51,916 nucleotides of DNA from Candidatus Gastranaerophilales bacterium. Its GTDB lineage: Bacteria > Cyanobacteriota > Vampirovibrionia > Gastranaerophilales > Gastranaerophilaceae. Made by a program: the position numbers and the translations under genes. Location of the stretch: the NCBI GenBank assembly GCA_944322845.1, contig CALUQE010000015.1:1-51916 (forward strand), read 5' to 3'. The notes below the pieces were generated by a model. The model saw only the letters and a program-made list of their open reading frames with translations, was not told the origin of the DNA and made no database searches. This document shows positions 16,095-25,539 of the stretch, piece after piece. Positions within the stretch are counted from its first letter, which is position 1, and every line of letters starts with the position of its first letter.

Positions 16095-17009
16095 ATGAAA
16101 AGAATCGCAATATTTGCTCACTATGATAAAAATAACTTAATACAGGATTTTGTTATATATTACTTGTCGGAATTGAAAAAATGTGTGGAGAAGATTATAT
16201 TTGTTTCAGATTCTGATGTTTTGCCGGAGGAATTAAAGAAAATAGAAAATCTTGTTTATCATTCTATTGTCGGCAGACACGGAGAATACGATTTTGGCTC
16301 ATACAAACGCGGCTTTTTGTATGCAAAAGAAAATGAACTGTTGAAAGACTGCGAAGAATTAATTTTTGCAAATGACAGTTGTTATGCTCCTTTGTACCCT
16401 TTTGAAGATATGTTCTCTGAAATGTCTGCAAAACCGTTGGATTTTTGGGGTGCTGTATTTTGCGATACAGGATTAGAGATCAAGGAAGGAAAATGTATAC
16501 AAGCAAAAATTAATCACCTTCAATCATATTTTGTTATTTTTAAACCACAAGTTTTTAATTCAAAAATATTTAGTGATTTTATATCTTCAGTAAAAAAAGA
16601 AAATACTAAAGAAGAAATTGTCGCTAATTATGAAGTCAGAATGACAGAATTACTTGAAGAAAACGGATTTAATTACGATTCTTATAGTTCTGTAAGTAAA
16701 AAAGTTCCGTCAGCACATATAAATGCATATTACGAGATGATAAAAGAAGATAAATTGCCGTTTTTAAAAAGAACTATTTCATTATATACTTTGGCTGAAT
16801 ATCATTACCCTCTTTTTATGAAACATTTAATAAAAAAATATACAAATTATAATTATAACCTGATACAAGATGACGTTAATAAAAATGCAAGAAAACTTAC
16901 GTTATCAGAACACGCAAAATTCTGGTTTAAAAGTTTTAGACATAATATTTTCAGACGGAAAAGAAGAGACAGATTAGTATGCTTTTTAGGTAAATGGTAT
17001 TCGTATTAA
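16095..17009 (+). CDS. RgpF-like rhamnan synthesis family glycosyltransferase, copy 2
   Basis: The 304-residue product is a paralogue of the gene at 10230 and has the same family motifs (IAIFAHYDKNNLIQDF, GRHGEYDFGSYKRGF, FANDSCYAPLYPFEDMF, PLDFWGAVF, NHLQSYFVIFKPQVF). The ATG lies one base after the TAA of the WbsX gene. Codons from 16200 to 16454 are nearly identical to copy 1, including a run of about 145 bases without a change. The 5' and 3' thirds have accumulated both silent and coding differences. The 3' end overlaps the convergent gene at 17006 by 4 bp. Confidence 0.88.
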   Translation: MKRIAIFAHYDKNNLIQDFVIYYLSELKKCVEKIIFVSDSDVLPEELKKIENLVYHSIVGRHGEYDFGSYKRGFLYAKENELLKDCEELIFANDSCYAPLYPFEDMFSEMSAKPLDFWGAVFCDTGLEIKEGKCIQAKINHLQSYFVIFKPQVFNSKIFSDFISSVKKENTKEEIVANYEVRMTELLEENGFNYDSYSSVSKKVPSAHINAYYEMIKEDKLPFLKRTISLYTLAEYHYPLFMKHLIKKYTNYNYNLIQDDVNKNARKLTLSEHAKFWFKSFRHNIFRRKRRDRLVCFLGKWYSY

Positions 17010-17860
17010 TTTAAAACTTTGTTTAAAAATTCTTCTGTAAATTGTTTTTTATACGTAAGTTTATGCATGAAAAATTTTGATTTTAAATTTTCCCATGCTT
17101 TTTGATTAAAATCTTCAAACATCATTCTCTGAAGTTTTCCGCAAATTTCTCCGTCTATATACGGCATTTTGTCCCATTCTGTTTTCAGTTCCGCTGTTTT
17201 GTCAGAAAGAATTGTTGAAAAATGCTCAAACATAAAGTAATTTATCAAAAAATCATTTTCCTGCCAGTAACTTTCAATTGCGCGTTTTATTGCCTGAAGA
17301 TTTGCACTTCCCTTTTTAGCGCGTATAAAATAACAGGACATTTTATTTTCCTGTAAGTCGGTATGCGGGTCTTTTTGTACTGTACAGAAATCTGCCTCCC
17401 AAACAGCCTGCGGAATTTTATCCGTCAAATAAATGGTTGCATCAACCCAGCATCCGCCGTATTTTTCAAGAAGGTAAAGTCTCAAAACATCGCTGAATAT
17501 TGCTATAGGAATTTTTTTTGATTCCAGAAGGTTATAATATTTTTGCGGAAGTTCGACGTAATCTTTTATTGTGTCAAAAGAAAGTACATTAATTTTTTTA
17601 TCGCTTTCAAATTTCTCAACGCTTTCAAAACATTTTTGAATTAAAAGCGGAGCATTTTCTTTTCCCTGATGCCAGTACTGCCATATAATCTGCTCGCCTG
17701 CAGAATCTTTTTTAAACGGTTCTTTTACTGCAAAATCAACATATTTGAGCAGATTCTTTTTAACCCATTTTGCTTTTAATATACTTCTTTTTTGCCTGTT
17801 AAAAACAAAAAGTTCTAAAAAAATTTTAACAATGTTATTTTTGATTTTTAAATATTTCAT
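17006..17860 (-). CDS. Capsular polysaccharide synthesis protein (GT32-like)
   Basis: The 284-residue product resembles the Caps_synth/GT32-type family. Its core is IIWQYWHQGKENAPLLIQKCFESVEKF, then IPIAIFSDVLRLYLLEKYGGCWVDATIYLTDKIP. In this family the aspartates of SD-x-LR-x-x-L-x-x-x-GG-x-W-x-D contribute to the nucleotide-sugar site. The N-terminal 40 residues are basic and hydrophobic and could associate with the membrane. It overlaps the upstream GT8 gene by 4 bp (ATGA-type coupling). Confidence 0.87.
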   Translation of the reverse strand: MKYLKIKNNIVKIFLELFVFNRQKRSILKAKWVKKNLLKYVDFAVKEPFKKDSAGEQIIWQYWHQGKENAPLLIQKCFESVEKFESDKKINVLSFDTIKDYVELPQKYYNLLESKKIPIAIFSDVLRLYLLEKYGGCWVDATIYLTDKIPQAVWEADFCTVQKDPHTDLQENKMSCYFIRAKKGSANLQAIKRAIESYWQENDFLINYFMFEHFSTILSDKTAELKTEWDKMPYIDGEICGKLQRMMFEDFNQKAWENLKSKFFMHKLTYKKQFTEEFLNKVLN

Positions 17861-18750
17861 ACCTTACTAAATAATTTTTTTCGGAAATCTCTAAAAGTAA
17901 ATCTTTTCAATTTTTTGGGAATTTTGTCCATGTATTCTTTGTAATCTGCGGGAACATGTTTTCTTCTCCACGGTTTTCCGGGTTTTCCCGCATAATGAAG
18001 CATTACGACATTTTTGACCTCTTCTTTTAATGTATCATCAGAAAATACATTTTTCAAGAACCTGTATTCATAAGAGTCTGACCAGTCGTCATTGTAATAT
18101 AAGCTCTGAAAAACTCCGTAGCGGTAAGGCAGGCTGTAAATCCTATCGCAGGTTATATTTAAGACATCAACATCAAAGAATTTGAGTCTTGTATTGAAGG
18201 TTTCTATTGTTTTAAACATTCTTTGTACAAAATTTTCTTCTCTCATGCATTTGGAATTAAAAATAATAAAGCTGGATATAAATGTAAGTTCATTTTTATT
18301 TTCCGGAAAATACTTGTGGCAAATCATATTTTCGTTATTTGGCTCCATTGCAACGGCGGCGCACTCATAGTCTGAAATATCAATATTGAAAGCGTCTGTC
18401 AAATCATCTTTGAATAAAACATCCGTATCCGCGTAAATTACTTTGTCGTACTGAGGAAGGAGTTCCGGTATTAACAGCCTGTAGTAAACAATTTCTGTCC
18501 AGCTTCCGCCTTTATTAATCGGTGCATCTTTGAATTTTTCTTTGGAGATATATTGGAAAGTGATTGAATGGTTTGTTCCTTCGACCATTTTTTCAAATTC
18601 TTTTATGTCTTTTTCTTCAATATCCGGATGATAGACATAAATATCGTATGATGTTTCCGCTTTTGCCGTATCAATAAGACTTTTTACTGCAACAGCCGCA
18701 CCTAAAATTATTCTTTTGTCAAATGTAAATACTACAGGAATTTTTGTCAT
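17857..18750 (-). CDS. GT8 family glycosyltransferase
   Basis: The 297-residue product matches glycosyltransferase family 8 (LgtC/RfaJ-type galactosyl or glucosyl transferases). It begins PVVFTFDKRIILGAAVAVKSLIDTA and has WTEIVYYRLLIPELLPQYDKVIYADTDVLFKDDLTD, in which DTD is the metal-binding DxD. NVVMLHYAGKPGKPW near the end matches the family's HY-x-G-x-x-KPW acceptor/metal motif. First gene of a two-gene minus-strand unit. Confidence 0.93.
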   Translation of the reverse strand: MTKIPVVFTFDKRIILGAAVAVKSLIDTAKAETSYDIYVYHPDIEEKDIKEFEKMVEGTNHSITFQYISKEKFKDAPINKGGSWTEIVYYRLLIPELLPQYDKVIYADTDVLFKDDLTDAFNIDISDYECAAVAMEPNNENMICHKYFPENKNELTFISSFIIFNSKCMREENFVQRMFKTIETFNTRLKFFDVDVLNITCDRIYSLPYRYGVFQSLYYNDDWSDSYEYRFLKNVFSDDTLKEEVKNVVMLHYAGKPGKPWRRKHVPADYKEYMDKIPKKLKRFTFRDFRKKLFSKV

Positions 18751-18780
18751 GTTTTACTCCTTTTTTAACTTTGACCTGTT

Positions 18781-18947
18781 GTGTAATCTTGGTTACAATT
18801 CCTCACCTATTTTGTTCTTTCTGCTCCCGCTCTGCTGACCTTGCTGCAGACTGTCAGCACCGGACGCTTTTGAAGTTATTGTTGGGCAAGAATGCCCAAC
18901 CTACAATCTAAACCCCTATTCACTATTCACTGCTCACTATTCACTAA
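18781..18947. repeat. Intergenic repeat block with hairpin and dispersed repeat
   Basis: No gene is seen here. CTCTGCTGACCTTGCT (18830-18845) and the following GCACCGGACGCTT match the repeat units at 50961-51102, so this is a dispersed repeat. GTTGGGCA/TGCCCAAC (18881-18900) is a perfect 8-bp hairpin with a 4-nt loop. ATTCACT is then iterated several times at about 18915-18946. Confidence 0.65.
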
Positions 18948-18957
18948 CCCAATACAT

Positions 18958-20856
18958 TTACCCCCTCCCTATCAGCTTTTTCAAATTTTCCAGCGATTCT
19001 TTATATAATTTTTGTTCATATTCTTTTAACTTATTCTGCATTTTTAAATAACTTTCTTCAGGCATGTTAATACCTTCAATCAAGGCGTCGCTGTAATGTT
19101 CGTCACCTTTGTAGAGAATTGCATTTTCTTTGTTTAATCCGTTTATCGGTGCGAAACCTTCAGTAATGATACAAGGTTTCAGAAAACCGTACATAAGCTG
19201 AAAATTACCGCTTGTGCCGGAAGTATTGTATCTTATATGTTCCGGATCGTCTTCGTTGTAAGAGGTCAGCATAAAATCGGCTTTTTCAATCTCTTCATAC
19301 ATTCTCTTGAAAGATAATCTGCCTTTGACGTCAAAATATTTTCTGATTTCTTTCGGAATATGTTTTATACTGCCTTTTCCGACGACAGTTATTTTAAAGT
19401 TTCTGTAACCCTGATTGTATACTTTTTGTACGGCATCGACAATCATTTGCGAATTCTTTTTGTTAGGTTTGATTGCGCCTATGGTAATAAAGTTTGTAAT
19501 ATCTTTATTTTTAGGGGTTATATTAACATTACCGAAGTAGTGAGGATTTATAACTACGGATTTTGCGCCTTTATAATTAAGTTTTCTTAAAGTAATTAAC
19601 TTTTCGCACCAGCTTCCTTTATCGACCGCAAAACTTGCTTCATGCTCGACAAAGAGGAGTTTTTTTCTGTCAGTTTCAGGATAAAAAGTTGAGTAACACT
19701 GGTCATAATGTACACAATCGCATATTTTACCGACGGTCGTAACCATTACACCCTTGATTTTATCAATATTTGTGTGTTTGAAATATTCTTTTATTTCTTT
19801 TAAAGTCAGTTTATTGTAAGAAATATTTTCTTCTCCGAATCGGGAAAACAAGCCTTCTTTGTACCTGTCAGGATTCAAAAGTACGCTTACGTGATACCCG
19901 AGATCGAGCAGGTATTTGCAATATCCCGGAACAACTTCGGAATGTGATTTGGAGCAAGGCTCCCATACGATGAATGTGTTGTCTTTTATAACAGGTGTTT
20001 TGATTGTTCTTTTAAAAAACGGAATAGTGCCGAAAAGCAGATATTTTTCCGTATTTTCAAATTCTTTTACTTTTAAAACCGGAATGTTGAATAAGTATTT
20101 TTGTGATTTTACAATGGTTTTGTTTTTGTCGGATAAAGGAAGATTGTGTTTTTCAAAGAAATTTATCATGAATTTTTTTGCATTATAAGAATCTTCCTGT
20201 TTTTTCTTAGATTGTGCTTTTTTGACAATTGAGTTTGAATTCGCTCTGTAATAGTAATTTGTATCTGTTACTGTTGTTAAGCTTTTTGTTTTTTCTAGTA
20301 CTTCAAGCGTCCATAAAATATCTTCAAAATACGCGCCTTCTTTGAATAAAACATCTTTTATAAGTTCTTTTTTATAAAGTTTATTCCAAACGTAGCAGCA
20401 TTTAGGAATATTACAGATTTCTATAATATCTTTTAGGGAGTAGTAAGTTTTTTCCTCTTCAAATTTAACCCTGATTTTTTTCAGGTTATTATGAACTCTT
20501 AGTATTGTTGCTGCTGAAATATCTGCATTTGTTTTTGTTATTCCGTTATAAAGTTTTTCAAAGAAATTTAAATCTATCCGGTCATCACTGTCAACGAATG
20601 CAACGTATTTGCCTCTGGCTTCTTTAATACCGCTGTTTCTTGCGGCAGACAGACCTTTGTTATGTTCGTGATTAATAATTTTTATTCTGCTGTCTTTTTC
20701 AGCATATTCTTGAAGAATTTCTAAAGAGTTATCAGTAGAACAATCGTTAATACAAAGAATTTCCAAATCTTTAAATGTTTGGTTAATTAAACTTTCAATA
20801 CACTCTCTAAGATAGTTGCTTGTGTTGTACACCGGCACAATAACACTAATTTTCAT
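18958..20856 (-). CDS. Two-domain glycosyltransferase (GT2 plus GT4-like)
   Basis: The 632-residue product joins two enzymes. Residues 1 to about 235 are a GT2 domain: KISVIVPVYNTSNYLRECIESLINQTFKDLEILCINDCSTDNSLEIL, GLSAARNSGI, AFVDSDDRID and YFEDILW. From about 285 a second domain contains VVPGYCKYLLDLGYHVSVLL, FITIGAIKPNKKNSQMIVDAVQKV and VKGRLSFKRMYEEIEKADFMLTSYNEDDPEHIRYNTSGTSGNFQLMYGFLKPCIIT, resembling a GT4-type donor-binding half. Such fusions can add two successive sugars. It stands alone between a repeat block and the divergent typA. Confidence 0.87.
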   Translation of the reverse strand: MKISVIVPVYNTSNYLRECIESLINQTFKDLEILCINDCSTDNSLEILQEYAEKDSRIKIINHEHNKGLSAARNSGIKEARGKYVAFVDSDDRIDLNFFEKLYNGITKTNADISAATILRVHNNLKKIRVKFEEEKTYYSLKDIIEICNIPKCCYVWNKLYKKELIKDVLFKEGAYFEDILWTLEVLEKTKSLTTVTDTNYYYRANSNSIVKKAQSKKKQEDSYNAKKFMINFFEKHNLPLSDKNKTIVKSQKYLFNIPVLKVKEFENTEKYLLFGTIPFFKRTIKTPVIKDNTFIVWEPCSKSHSEVVPGYCKYLLDLGYHVSVLLNPDRYKEGLFSRFGEENISYNKLTLKEIKEYFKHTNIDKIKGVMVTTVGKICDCVHYDQCYSTFYPETDRKKLLFVEHEASFAVDKGSWCEKLITLRKLNYKGAKSVVINPHYFGNVNITPKNKDITNFITIGAIKPNKKNSQMIVDAVQKVYNQGYRNFKITVVGKGSIKHIPKEIRKYFDVKGRLSFKRMYEEIEKADFMLTSYNEDDPEHIRYNTSGTSGNFQLMYGFLKPCIITEGFAPINGLNKENAILYKGDEHYSDALIEGINMPEESYLKMQNKLKEYEQKLYKESLENLKKLIGRG

Positions 20857-21004
20857 AACTTACAGATACTCCCATATTTTATAATGATACACGTTGAATA
20901 CTTTAAATCAACTCAATTACTGTTTTGTTGAAATTTTCCATTGATTGTTTACAATATAAGTGTAAAAATAACACTAGACGAAATTAAAAATAGGGATTGG
21001 AAAT

Positions 21005-22798
21005 ATGACAAACAAAAATATACGTAATATAGCGATAATTGCTCACGTTGACCATGGAAAAACAACGCTTGTTGATTGTATGCTCAAACAGAGCGGCGTT
21101 TTTAGAGAAAATCAGCAGGTGCAGGAACGTGTGCTTGACAGCAATGACCTTGAACGCGAGCGCGGAATTACAATTCTTTCCAAAAATATTTCCATTAACT
21201 ATAAAGGTACAAAAATTAATGTTGTTGACACTCCGGGGCACGCGGATTTTGGCGGCGAAGTTGAACGTGTTTTAGGTATGGTTGACGGAGCTTTGTTAAT
21301 TGTTGATGCGGCGGAGGGTCCTATGCCTCAGACAAGGTTTGTACTTTCGAAGGCGCTTGAGCTGGGAATCAAAATTATTGTTGTAATTAACAAAATAGAT
21401 AAACCCGCAGCAGATCCGGACGGAACACTTGATAAAGTTTTTGACCTGTTTACGGAGCTTACTGACAGAGAAGATTTGATTGATTTTCCGTATATATATG
21501 CAAGCAGTCTTCACGGGTTTGCAATTAAACATCTGGAAGACGAAAAGAAAGATATGGTACCGCTTCTGGATTGTATAGTAGAAAATATTCAGCCGCCTGC
21601 AGGCGATGCGGATAAACCGTTCCAGTTTAGAGCCACAACTCTTGATTACAATGAGTATGTAGGAAGAATCGTAATCGGACGTATTGCTAACGGAAGGGTA
21701 CGTTCTCAGGAGCAGGTTGCGTGGGTTAAGGCTGACGGAAGCGTTGAAAGAGGAAAAATTACAAAGCTTTTCGGGTTTAAGGATCTGGGCAGAGTGGAAA
21801 TTGAAGAATCCGAAGCAGGCGATATTGTAGGAATTGCAGGATTTTCTGATATTCATATCGGAGAAACTTTGTGCGATCCGAACAATGTTAATCCGCTTCC
21901 GTTGATTCATGTTGACGAGCCGACTCTGCAGATGAATTTTTCGGTAAACGACAGCCCGTTTGCAGGTCAGGAAGGCAAGTTTGTAACTTCCCGCCAGCTT
22001 AGAAAAAGACTTTATGACGAGTTGGAAAAAAATGTAAGCTTAAGAGTTGAAGATACTGACTCTACCGATTGTTTCAAAGTCAGCGGAAGAGGCGAACTGC
22101 ACCTCGGTATTCTTATTGAGACAATGAGAAGAGAAGGTTACGAATTTCAGGTTTCCAAACCGGAGGTTATTTATAAAGGCGAAGGTGAAAATCTGCAGGA
22201 GCCTTATGAAAATCTTCTTGTTGATGTTCCGGAAGAATACGCCGGCTCTTGCATTGACAGACTTTCCGGCAGAAAAGCCACAATGCTTGAGATGCAGAAC
22301 AACGGCAACAGAACCTCAATGAAATTTTCAATTCCGGCAAGAGGTTTGATTGGTTTCAGAACAGAATTTATCCGTATGACAAGAGGCGAAGGTATTATGT
22401 ATCATACGTTTGACGAGTACAAGCCTTATGCCGGCGATATTCCGAAACAAAGATGCGGATCAATTCTTGCTCACGAACAGGGTGAGGCAATTCCTTACGC
22501 TCTTGCGCAGTTTGAAGACAGAGGCGTGTTCTTTGTAACTCCTAAGACAAAGGTTTACAGAGGAATGATAATCGGCGAAGGCAACAGGCCGCAGGATATT
22601 GTTGTTAATATTTGCAAAACCAAGAAGTTAACAAATATGCGAAGCGCAACTGCCGATGTAATGGTAACTTTGCAGGCGCACAAAGAGCTTTCGCTTGAGG
22701 ACTGCCTTGAATACATCGGAGACGATGAGCTGGTTGAAATTACCCCTCAAAATATCAGAATGAGAAAACAGGATCTGGTTAAATTCAAGAGTATTTAA
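21005..22798 (+). CDS. typA: Translational GTPase TypA/BipA
   Basis: TypA is a ribosome-associated GTPase of the EF-G family that helps 50S assembly and stress adaptation. The 597-residue product has the P-loop [15 protein letters not shown], the switch segments RGITILSKN and [14 protein letters not shown], and the guanine motif NKIDKP. The C-terminal domain has [20 protein letters not shown], typical of TypA and not of EF-G or LepA. Length is normal. The ATG lies 8 nt after GGGATTGG, a modest ribosome site. Confidence 0.97.
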   Translation: MTNKNIRNIAIIAHVDHGKTTLVDCMLKQSGVFRENQQVQERVLDSNDLERERGITILSKNISINYKGTKINVVDTPGHADFGGEVERVLGMVDGALLIVDAAEGPMPQTRFVLSKALELGIKIIVVINKIDKPAADPDGTLDKVFDLFTELTDREDLIDFPYIYASSLHGFAIKHLEDEKKDMVPLLDCIVENIQPPAGDADKPFQFRATTLDYNEYVGRIVIGRIANGRVRSQEQVAWVKADGSVERGKITKLFGFKDLGRVEIEESEAGDIVGIAGFSDIHIGETLCDPNNVNPLPLIHVDEPTLQMNFSVNDSPFAGQEGKFVTSRQLRKRLYDELEKNVSLRVEDTDSTDCFKVSGRGELHLGILIETMRREGYEFQVSKPEVIYKGEGENLQEPYENLLVDVPEEYAGSCIDRLSGRKATMLEMQNNGNRTSMKFSIPARGLIGFRTEFIRMTRGEGIMYHTFDEYKPYAGDIPKQRCGSILAHEQGEAIPYALAQFEDRGVFFVTPKTKVYRGMIIGEGNRPQDIVVNICKTKKLTNMRSATADVMVTLQAHKELSLEDCLEYIGDDELVEITPQNIRMRKQDLVKFKSI

Positions 22799-22812
22799 TT
22801 CTTAAGGAAAAC

Positions 22813-23439
22813 TTAGTCCGAATATACAAACTCTTCGCTACCGTCTTCATTCAAAATCAGGGCGCAAAGGTGTGCATGCGGATATTTTCCGCAGCCTAAG
22901 TCTATGCATATTTTGCCTTCATCGATATAAGGTTCGTCAAATTCCGTATGTCCGAATATGATTTTTTGCGGGAGATTGTGTTTGGAATAAATAAATTTTC
23001 CTCTTATGTATACCAGATCTTCTTCCTGCTGGTCTTCCAGCGGATAATCCGGATTAATTCCGGCATGGACAAAGAGGTATTTGTCGGTTAAGTAATAAAA
23101 TTTAAGGCTTTTAAAAAAATCTCCGTGAATTCTGAAAATATTTTCAAAGCTTCCGTAGCTTCTGACGGTTGCCGGCCCGCCGTAGTTATCAAACAGATAT
23201 CTGTAATAATCTTCGTCGGAGTGTAAGAGTGCGTATTCGTGCGAGCCAATCAAATAAACGCATTTGTTTGTATTGCTCTGTTCAATAATTCTATCGACAA
23301 CTCCTCTGGAATTTGGACCGCGGTCTATATAATCGCCCATAAAAACAAATACATCGTCCGGCCTTGTGTCAATTTTGGAGAGAACGCTTTCAAGTTTGCC
23401 GAGTTCTCCGTGTATATCCGTAAGTGCTATATATCTCAT
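22813..23439 (-). CDS. PPP-type metallophosphoesterase (serine/threonine phosphatase-like)
   Basis: The 208-residue product follows the prokaryotic PPP phosphatase plan: TDIHGE (residues 7-12), GDYIDRGPNSRGVVD (35-49), then LIGSHEYALL (63-72), FVHAGINPDYPL and IIFGHTEF. Two changes are notable. The usual GNHE is GSHE, which replaces the metal-ligand asparagine by serine. The first glycine of GDxHG is threonine. The remaining D, H and H ligands are present. Substrate (phosphoprotein, Ap4A or other) cannot be told. It is convergent with typA, 14 bp away. Confidence 0.87.
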   Translation of the reverse strand: MRYIALTDIHGELGKLESVLSKIDTRPDDVFVFMGDYIDRGPNSRGVVDRIIEQSNTNKCVYLIGSHEYALLHSDEDYYRYLFDNYGGPATVRSYGSFENIFRIHGDFFKSLKFYYLTDKYLFVHAGINPDYPLEDQQEEDLVYIRGKFIYSKHNLPQKIIFGHTEFDEPYIDEGKICIDLGCGKYPHAHLCALILNEDGSEEFVYSD

Positions 23440-23491
23440 TTAAACATTATTGCATAAAAAGAAAAGAGATAAAAAATATAGATTTGAAGTT

Positions 23492-23956
23492 TTAGATTTT
23501 TTCATACCACCGAAAATAGTAAGCCGAATCGCCCAATTTTTTATATGGTCCAATATTTTCAGCCTGATAAGAAAAATCAGTAAATTCATCATAAAGTAAT
23601 CTTGCATTATTTGTTGCTGTAATGCTATCACATACGATTATATTCCATATTGTTTGATAGTTAAATTTTATTTTAAATTCATACTCATGCTTGCTATTAG
23701 TTATAAATATCACCATATTTTGTTCTAAATTTAAATGTTCACAAATAAGATTTTGTAGGTAATCTACTACAAATCTATTATCCATTTTTTGTTCATTAAA
23801 GTGTATATCTGTTGATAAAATATCGTAAATAACTCCATCACAATTTATGACTAATTTGTCATCATAAATTTCTAAGGTTTGGTTTGAAGATATTGTTACA
23901 GATTTTCTTCTAATTAATTCTGAGATTTTGTTTAAATTTAATTTAAATGTTTTCAT
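23492..23956 (-). CDS. Hypothetical protein divergent from two XRE genes
   Basis: The 154-residue product is not recognised. It is a soluble mixed alpha/beta sequence without signal peptide or membrane segment; the middle (SNQTLEIYDDKLVINCDGVIYDIL) looks like paired strands. Its base composition is lower in G+C than the housekeeping neighbours. It is read from a promoter (24017-24045) whose spacer holds a 12-bp palindrome, facing the XRE gene at 24077. That layout suggests it is the regulated partner of those repressors. Confidence 0.65.
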   Translation of the reverse strand: MKTFKLNLNKISELIRRKSVTISSNQTLEIYDDKLVINCDGVIYDILSTDIHFNEQKMDNRFVVDYLQNLICEHLNLEQNMVIFITNSKHEYEFKIKFNYQTIWNIIVCDSITATNNARLLYDEFTDFSYQAENIGPYKKLGDSAYYFRWYEKI

Positions 23957-24016
23957 ATATATTTGTATTCATGTTATTTGTTAACTTATATTTCAAAATT
24001 TATTAAGTATAAGAAT

Positions 24017-24045
24017 ATATTACTCAGTATACTGAAATATGTCAA
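24017..24045 (-). promoter_or_regulatory. Promoter with palindromic operator TCAGTATACTGA
   Basis: On the minus strand TTGACA (complement of 24040-24045) and TAATAT (complement of 24017-24022) are separated by exactly 17 nt. The spacer contains the perfect palindrome TCAGTATACTGA (24024-24035). Its core AGTATACT also occurs at 44933 and 44989 in front of another XRE gene. Binding of a dimeric XRE repressor here would block transcription of the gene at 23956. Confidence 0.7.
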
Positions 24046-24076
24046 CTTCAATTCAAAATCCTTTTAAAATATTTTT

Positions 24077-24280
24077 ATGATAAAAAATAATGTTTCTTTA
24101 TTGATAGGAATGAGAAGAATGACAATAGCCGAAACTGCGAAGTTAGCCGGAGTTTCTTATAACACAATTTATGCACTTTATCATGACAAAACAACCGGTA
24201 TAGAATTTACAACTTTGAATAAGCTTTGTGATGTGTTGAATTGTAGTACAAGTGATTTATTTAAATACATTCCTGATTAA
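24077..24280 (+). CDS. Small XRE/Cro-type regulator, copy 1
   Basis: The 67-residue product is one HTH domain: RRMTIAETAKLAGVSYNTIYALYHDKTTGIEFTTLNKLCDVLNCSTSDLFKYIPD. This is the YozG-like form of the Cro/CI family, with recognition helix SYNTIYALYHDK. It is a tandem duplicate of the gene at 24385 (most positions identical). There is no clear ribosome site, only an A/T-rich leader, so it may be leaderless or weakly translated. It probably acts on the operator at 24024. Confidence 0.8.
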   Translation: MIKNNVSLLIGMRRMTIAETAKLAGVSYNTIYALYHDKTTGIEFTTLNKLCDVLNCSTSDLFKYIPD

Positions 24281-24384
24281 TTTAGTAAAGAAATATTTCA
24301 AAAATATTATTTTATAGTGAGTTATATTTCTTCATAATAAGTAAAATCGCTTTATATCATAAAATTTAATAACATTAAATTATT

Positions 24385-24591
24385 ATGATTAAAAACAATG
24401 TGTCAGCCCTTATAGGTCAAAGAAGAATGACAATTGCTGAAACTGCTAAAATAGCAGAGCTTCAGTATAATACTGTTTACAATTTGTATTACGGCAAAAC
24501 CAGCGGTATTGATTTTATTACCTTAAATAAACTTTGCTTTGCTCTTGACTGTACACCTAATGATTTATTTAAATACACGCCTGATAATTAA
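24385..24591 (+). CDS. Small XRE/Cro-type regulator, copy 2
   Basis: The 68-residue product is the tandem paralogue of the gene 105 bp upstream. It shares MIKNNVS, IG-RRMTIAETAK and the C-terminal NDLFKYTPD. Differences concentrate in the recognition helix (ELQYNTVYNLYYGK against GVSYNTIYALYHDK), so the two may bind different operators or compete at one. The interval contains no palindrome like the one upstream of copy 1. It is convergent with rsmA, 4 bp away. Confidence 0.8.
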   Translation: MIKNNVSALIGQRRMTIAETAKIAELQYNTVYNLYYGKTSGIDFITLNKLCFALDCTPNDLFKYTPDN

Positions 24592-24595
24592 TGCG

Positions 24596-25441
24596 CTATT
24601 CTTCGGATCGGTTTAGTTTTTCTGAAATTTCTCCGAGTTGCGCAATCGAAAGTTTTTCGCCCCTTATGTTTTCATCAAGCCCCAGCTCCTGAATAACTTT
24701 TGAAACTTTGTCTCTGTCAAATCCCGCACCCGTCAGGCAATTTTTTAAGGTTTTGCGCCTTTGAGAAAAAGCAGCTTTTATTGTTTTTCTGAAATGCTTG
24801 TAATCACCGAGTTTTAATAACGGCTCCCTGCGGACTTTTAAACTAACAAGCGCAGAATTAACCTTCGGCGCAGGATAAAAAGATTTTTTGCCCACCAATC
24901 TCAAAATCGAACAATCCGCCCAGAATTGCGAAAGAATTGAAAGCAGACCGTATTGTTTTGCAGGACTTTTTTCCGTCGCAACAATCCTTCTTGCGACTTC
25001 TTCCTGAACCATAAGAATTATATCAACAATCTTATTTCTGTTTGCATTCTCCAAATCGTCAATTTCTCCGAGAAGATGCGCAATAATCGGAGAGGTTATG
25101 TAGTAAGGAATGTTTGCAACAACTTTAATCTTTTCGCCCGTTAAATCTGCAAGGTTGGTTTTTAAAATATCATTATGGATAATTTCAAGATTGTCACACT
25201 CAAGCTTTTGCAGCTCTTTTATCGCTTCTTCATCAAGTTCGACCGCTATAACTTTTTTTGCATGCTTTACAAGCTGTTCTGTCACAAACCCGACACCGGG
25301 ACCGATTTCCAGAACAACATCATCTTCTTTTATGTCCGCAAACTCAATAATGTCAGAAATTACATCAGGATTAATTAAAAAATTCTGACCTAATCTTTTT
25401 TTAGTTCTAAAATATTTTGCGCGTTCAAAATAATCCACCAT
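24596..25441 (-). CDS. rsmA: 16S rRNA adenine dimethyltransferase RsmA/KsgA
   Basis: RsmA dimethylates the two adjacent adenosines in the 3'-terminal loop of 16S rRNA, using S-adenosylmethionine, as a late step of small-subunit assembly. The 281-residue product has KRLGQNFLINPDVI, SAM motif I VLEIGPGVGFVTEQL, the acidic VIAVELDEEAI and the catalytic NIPYYITSPI. KKSFYPAPKVNSALV and AAFSQRRKTLKN are family signatures. The start is ATG at 25441 with no good ribosome site. Loss of this activity is known to confer kasugamycin resistance in other bacteria. Confidence 0.96.
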   Translation of the reverse strand: MVDYFERAKYFRTKKRLGQNFLINPDVISDIIEFADIKEDDVVLEIGPGVGFVTEQLVKHAKKVIAVELDEEAIKELQKLECDNLEIIHNDILKTNLADLTGEKIKVVANIPYYITSPIIAHLLGEIDDLENANRNKIVDIILMVQEEVARRIVATEKSPAKQYGLLSILSQFWADCSILRLVGKKSFYPAPKVNSALVSLKVRREPLLKLGDYKHFRKTIKAAFSQRRKTLKNCLTGAGFDRDKVSKVIQELGLDENIRGEKLSIAQLGEISEKLNRSEE

Positions 25442-25539
25442 GGTATTAATAATAGTACAAACAGGGAAATGTTAAAACTTATAATCTCCACTAAAATTAT
25501 ATAGTCTTGTTTAAGATATAATAGGGAAAGGAGAATATC

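Noticed and set aside
7154..20856. Transposase-based mobile element behind the polysaccharide locus
   Set aside because: No transposase, integrase or insertion-sequence inverted repeats were seen; rearrangements here are better explained by homologous recombination between paralogues.
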